From UBA1367 sp040268355 (GTDB lineage Bacteria; Actinomycetota; Coriobacteriia; Coriobacteriales; Atopobiaceae), in NCBI GenBank assembly GCA_040268355.1, contig JAWRIT010000062.1, positions 1-9,865 on the forward strand: a stretch of DNA of 9,865 nucleotides, in the 5' to 3' direction. The position numbers and the translations under genes are program-made. The stretch's first letter is position 1. Each line of letters opens with the position of its first letter. The notes beneath the pieces were generated by a model. That model worked only from the letters and a program-made list of their open reading frames with translations. It made no database searches and had not been told where the DNA came from. Shown piece by piece: positions 7,088 through 9,865 of the stretch.

Positions 7088-8173
7088 ATGGCAAAGGCCA
7101 TAGGACTTGTCACCGCAAACTACTCCACCAAGTTCCCGAGCGTCCTCACCGAGAGCCGTCCGGTTGCCTCGGTGCCCTTCCTCGGCCGCTATCGTGCCGT
7201 CGACTTCGCGCTCTCCAACATGGTGAACTGCGGCATCCGCACGGTCGGCATGATCATGCCGTACAACTACCGCTCGCTCATCGATCACGTGGGCTCCGGC
7301 CGCGAGTGGGAGCTCACCCGCAAGAACGGCGGCCTGTTCATCCTGCCAGGCTCGGCCTTCGGCACCTCGCGCACCGGCTCGCGCTTCCTGCTGCGTGACC
7401 TCGCGCACAACAAGGTCTTCCTCGACCGCGACAGCGCCGATCTCGTGGTCGTGTCGACCTGCAGCTGGATCTACAACATGAACTACAAGGAGCTGTTCGC
7501 GGCCCACGAGGCCTCCGGCGCCGACATCACCGTCGTGACGCAGGACGCCAAGGACAAGGACGTGGACGTCTCCGGGTTCGAGCTGGTCGACGGTTGCGTC
7601 AAGGGCATCAAGCACGGCGTGGCCTTTGGCGACACGGCATTCCTCGACTGCTTCGTCATTGGACGTGCGAAGCTTTTGGAGCTGCTCGACTGGTACGCGG
7701 CCACGGACTACCTTGACCTCTTTGAGGCGCTTTCCGGCGACTACGATCGCGTGGACGTGCGCCCCTACGAGTTCTCGGGCTATGCCGTGCCGATCTTCAA
7801 CAATGAGACCTACTTCAAGGCCAACATGGACATGCTCGACCCCAAGATCACGCGCGAGCTGTTCTCCATTCGCCCGATCATGACCAAGGCGCATGACAAC
7901 GAGCCGGCCAAGTTCGTCTCGGGCGCCTCCGTCACCAACTCCCGCATCTCGGGCAGCTGCCGCATATACGGCACGGTGACCAACGCCATTCTTGGGCGCG
8001 GGGTCGTCGTCGAGGCTGGGGCTACGGTCAGCAACGCCATCATCATGCAGGGCTGCGTCATCAAGAGCGGTGCGCATGTCGAGTATGCGATCGTCGATCG
8101 CAACAACGTGGTGCCCGAGGGCACCGAGATGTGTGGCACCGAGTCCGCGATCTTCATCAAGGACAAGGGCTAA
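7088..8173 (+). CDS. glgD: GlgD, non-catalytic/regulatory partner of GlgC
   Basis: A paralogue of GlgC, 361 residues, with the same two-domain plan but lost catalytic signatures. The glycine-rich nucleotide loop is replaced by TANYSTKFPSVLTESRP (about 9-25). The catalytic LSGD position reads VSTC, with Cys125 in place of Asp. The GTADA and FQEKP motifs are missing. RYRAVDFALSN and the C-terminal beta-helix repeats (SGASVTNSRISGSCRIYG and following) are kept. In characterised Firmicutes, GlgD forms a heterotetramer with GlgC and changes its activity and regulation; it is inactive or weak alone. Three bases separate it from glgC, and its ribosome site is inside glgC. An intrinsic terminator begins 16 bases after its stop. 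Confidence 0.94.
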   Translation: MAKAIGLVTANYSTKFPSVLTESRPVASVPFLGRYRAVDFALSNMVNCGIRTVGMIMPYNYRSLIDHVGSGREWELTRKNGGLFILPGSAFGTSRTGSRFLLRDLAHNKVFLDRDSADLVVVSTCSWIYNMNYKELFAAHEASGADITVVTQDAKDKDVDVSGFELVDGCVKGIKHGVAFGDTAFLDCFVIGRAKLLELLDWYAATDYLDLFEALSGDYDRVDVRPYEFSGYAVPIFNNETYFKANMDMLDPKITRELFSIRPIMTKAHDNEPAKFVSGASVTNSRISGSCRIYGTVTNAILGRGVVVEAGATVSNAIIMQGCVIKSGAHVEYAIVDRNNVVPEGTEMCGTESAIFIKDKG

Positions 8174-8189
8174 AAACGAGCACCGTCTG

Positions 8190-8232
8190 GGGGCACCGGC
8201 GCGAGGGGATTCGCGCTGGTGCCCCGTCTTTT
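8190..8232 (+). terminator. Intrinsic terminator after glgD
   Basis: Bases 8190-8204 pair with 8211-8225 to form a 15-pair stem (14 Watson-Crick, one G-U at 8198/8217) around a GGGGAT loop. GTCTTTT follows immediately at 8226-8232. An A-run (8172-8176) lies upstream, so weak function from the other direction is possible. It should end, or at least attenuate, the glgBPCD transcript before glgA. Confidence 0.85.
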
Positions 8233-8272
8233 GGGTCGCGCGCGCCCGCTTCATCGTGTGTGGCCTGGGAAC

Positions 8273-8288
8273 GTGTCGTGCACCACAC
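8273..8288 (+). promoter_or_regulatory. Operator-like palindrome upstream of glgA
   Basis: GTGTCGTGCACCACAC is a 16-bp palindrome centred on TGCA, with seven of eight base pairs symmetric (only 8277/8284 fail). It lies 20 bases before the GTG start and just upstream of the ribosome site. A further copy of the right half's complement (TGTGTGG, 8257-8263) lies upstream and could compete for pairing. It could be a binding site for a dimeric regulator or an RNA structure; no promoter hexamers are clear nearby. Confidence 0.4.
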
Positions 8289-8293
8289 AGCAG

Positions 8294-8299
8294 AAGGGG
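8294..8299 (+). promoter_or_regulatory. Ribosome site setting the GTG start of glgA
   Basis: AAGGGG lies 9 bases before the GTG at 8309. It is the only plausible Shine-Dalgarno for this gene, and it rules against the upstream in-frame ATG at 8219, which falls inside the terminator stem. Confidence 0.6.
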
Positions 8300-8308
8300 T
8301 GGTCACCC

Positions 8309-9799
8309 GTGGCTGACAAAACCAGAAGAAAGATCAAGGTTCTCTTTGCGGCCTCGGAGGCCGTTCCGTTCATCAAGACCGGTGGCCTGGCCGACGTTGC
8401 CGGGTCGCTTCCCCGCGCGCTCAAGGACGGCGGTGCCAAGGTGGCCGTCATCCTGCCCAAGTACGGCACCATCGCCGAGGAGTTCACCTCGAAGATGGAG
8501 CATGTCGCAGAGTTCTATGTGCCGCTGGCCTGGCGCAGCGTCTACTGTGGTATCGAGCGGCTGACCTACGAGGGCGTCGACTTCTACTTCGTGGACAACG
8601 AGGCGTACTTCAAGCGGGACAGCCTCTATGGCTACTTTGACGACGGGGAGCGCTTCGCCTTCTTCTCCAGGGCCATCTGCGAGGCGATCCAGCAGGTGAG
8701 CGAGCTGCAGTGCGACGTTCTGCACTGCAACGACTGGCAGACGGCCATGGCCTGCGTGTTCCTGCGGGAGCTCTATCAGGAGAGCGAGGCCTGCCGCAAC
8801 GTGAAGACGATCTTCACCGTGCACAACGTCAAGTTCCAGGGGCAGTACTCCGACAAGGTCCTCGAGGACATCCTCGGCCTGGCCGACAACCCGACGGCGG
8901 CGGGCCAGCTCTATTGCGACCGGGACTCCATCAACTACATGAAGGGTGCGCTCTGCTACGCGGACATCATCACCACGGTGAGTCCGAGCTATGCCAACGA
9001 GCTGCAGATGCCCTTCTACGGCGAGGGTATGGACGACATCTTTCGTCGGCGCTCCTCGGTGCTGCGGGGCATCCTGAACGGCATCGACGTGGACACCTGG
9101 AACCCCGACACCGACCCGCTCGTGCCGGTCACCTACAACGTCGACACGCTGGAGAAGAAGGCCGAGAACAAGCGGCTGCTCCAGGAGGAGCTGGGCCTGG
9201 CGCAGGATCCCACCCGTCCGCTCGTGGTGATGATCGGCCGGCTGACCAACCAGAAGGGCCTCGGCCTGGTCCGCTACGCCATGAACCACCTCATGGAGCG
9301 CGGCGTGCAGGTCGCCATCTTGGGCACGGGCGACCGTGACCAGGAGGAGGCGTTCCAGTACTTCGACTACACCTACGGCGACCAGATGCGTGCCGTCATC
9401 ACGTTCGACAACGCGCTGTCGCACCGCATGTACGCCGGCGGCGACCTGCTGCTCATGCCCTCGGAGTTCGAGCCGTGCGGCCTGTCGCAGATGATCGCCA
9501 TGCGCTACGGCACGTTGCCGGTGGTGCGCGAGACGGGTGGCCTGCAGGACTCGGTCGAGCCCTACAACCGCTTCACCGGCGAGGGCACCGGGTTCAGCTT
9601 CGCCAACATGAACGCCGACGAGATGGCGGCCACGCTGCTCGATGCCTGCGAGGTCTTCTGGACCGACCAAGAAGCCTGGAAGCAGCTGCAGACCCAGGCC
9701 ATGACGGCGGACTTCGGCTGGGACAAGCGCGCCGACGAGTACCTGGACCTCTATCACGACCTGCATCCTGAGGTCATCCGCTGGCAGAAGAAGCGCTAG
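8309..9799 (+). CDS. glgA: Glycogen synthase (GT5)
   Basis: Transfers glucose from ADP-glucose to the non-reducing end of an alpha-1,4 glucan. The product from GTG 8309 is 496 residues, within the usual 470-500. The N-terminal KTGGLADV loop (Lys23 onward) binds the donor. HCNDWQT (139-145) and TVHNVKFQG form the N-domain catalytic face. TVSPSYANE, ILNGIDVDTWNP and MIGRLTNQKG mark the domain linker and C-domain start. SEFEPCGLSQ (385-394) holds the conserved Glu388, followed by GTLPVVRETGGLQDSV. An in-frame ATG at 8219 would add 30 unrelated residues and overlap the terminator, so I reject it. The 135-base gap with a terminator suggests a separate or attenuated transcript from glgBPCD. ADP-glucose as donor is inferred from the adjacent glgC. 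Confidence 0.95.
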   Translation: MADKTRRKIKVLFAASEAVPFIKTGGLADVAGSLPRALKDGGAKVAVILPKYGTIAEEFTSKMEHVAEFYVPLAWRSVYCGIERLTYEGVDFYFVDNEAYFKRDSLYGYFDDGERFAFFSRAICEAIQQVSELQCDVLHCNDWQTAMACVFLRELYQESEACRNVKTIFTVHNVKFQGQYSDKVLEDILGLADNPTAAGQLYCDRDSINYMKGALCYADIITTVSPSYANELQMPFYGEGMDDIFRRRSSVLRGILNGIDVDTWNPDTDPLVPVTYNVDTLEKKAENKRLLQEELGLAQDPTRPLVVMIGRLTNQKGLGLVRYAMNHLMERGVQVAILGTGDRDQEEAFQYFDYTYGDQMRAVITFDNALSHRMYAGGDLLLMPSEFEPCGLSQMIAMRYGTLPVVRETGGLQDSVEPYNRFTGEGTGFSFANMNADEMAATLLDACEVFWTDQEAWKQLQTQAMTADFGWDKRADEYLDLYHDLHPEVIRWQKKR

Positions 9800-9865
9800 T
9801 CGACGGCAGAGAAAGCGCCGGCCGAAGAGCCATCGAAGCACGCAAATGACGCGCGGCCCCCCCCC
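9800..9865. other. Non-coding end of window with C9 run
   Basis: After the glgA stop there is no strong hairpin followed by T, so no glgA terminator is visible. An ATG at 9846 opens a frame to the window edge but lacks a ribosome site. The last nine bases are all C (9857-9865); whether the run continues cannot be seen. Confidence 0.5.

Noticed and set aside
1970..8254. A 2094-codon open frame on the minus strand across glgB to glgA
   Set aside because: It is exactly antisense to five well-supported genes. Its product is a low-information mix of Val, Leu, His, Asp and Gly typical of the complement of GC-rich codon-biased genes. No family motifs or ribosome site are seen.
8219..8308. Upstream ATG start giving glgA 30 extra residues
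   Set aside because: The ATG lies inside the terminator stem, has no ribosome site, and the added residues do not look like a glycogen synthase N-terminus; GTG at 8309 fits the family length.
8297..8308. GGGTG/CACCC inverted repeat before the glgA start
   Set aside because: The arms are separated by only two bases, too tight for a hairpin, and it is not a true symmetric operator.
8303..9841. A 512-codon minus-strand open frame over glgA
   Set aside because: Same antisense artefact; the + strand frame encodes unmistakable glycogen synthase motifs.
9846..9865. Start of a further gene at the window edge
   Set aside because: Only six codons are visible, no ribosome site precedes the ATG, and it reads straight into the C run.

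Overview
The window is GC-rich, with third codon positions almost all G or C, and every real gene is on the + strand. It carries a nearly complete bacterial glycogen locus preceded by a short DNA-repair pair. The GlgC plus GlgD pairing is best known from Firmicutes. Together with high GC, a GlgB with 'Firmicutes-like' insert sequences and compact operon spacing, it suggests a high-GC anaerobe such as a member of the Coriobacteriia (Olsenella, Atopobium or Collinsella type). That placement is inference; nothing in the window fixes the taxon.

Layout. (1) 63-1083: nth (endonuclease III), followed one base later by a 102-residue cysteine-rich protein (DUF6485-like); the two are probably translationally coupled. 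(2) 1084-1312: a 229-base gap with a weak terminator-like hairpin, a weak -10-like AT patch and a strong inverted repeat in the glgB leader. (3) 1313-8173: glgB, glgP, glgC and glgD with gaps of 57, 30 and 3 bases, which looks like one operon. A 10-bp GC hairpin sits between glgB and glgP. (4) 8174-8308: a strong intrinsic terminator right after glgD, then a 16-bp near-perfect palindrome. (5) 8309-9799: glgA, beginning at GTG. (6) 9800-9865: no gene seen; the window ends in a run of nine C.

How the genes work together. GlgC, with its non-catalytic partner GlgD, makes ADP-glucose from glucose-1-phosphate and ATP. GlgA adds the glucose to alpha-1,4 chains, GlgB introduces alpha-1,6 branches, and GlgP releases glucose-1-phosphate by phosphorolysis. 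Both the building and breakdown arms are therefore encoded together. No debranching enzyme (glgX), phosphoglucomutase or 4-alpha-glucanotransferase is present in the window.

Most notable points. GlgB carries a 56-residue histone-H1-like Lys/Ala/Thr tail (net charge about +17) that is not part of the enzyme fold. GlgB has Gly where the conserved region I His of GH13 is expected. glgA is separated from its partners by a terminator and an operator-like palindrome. I did not find a clearly new multi-gene system; the locus is mainly a recognisable glycogen operon with these unusual details.
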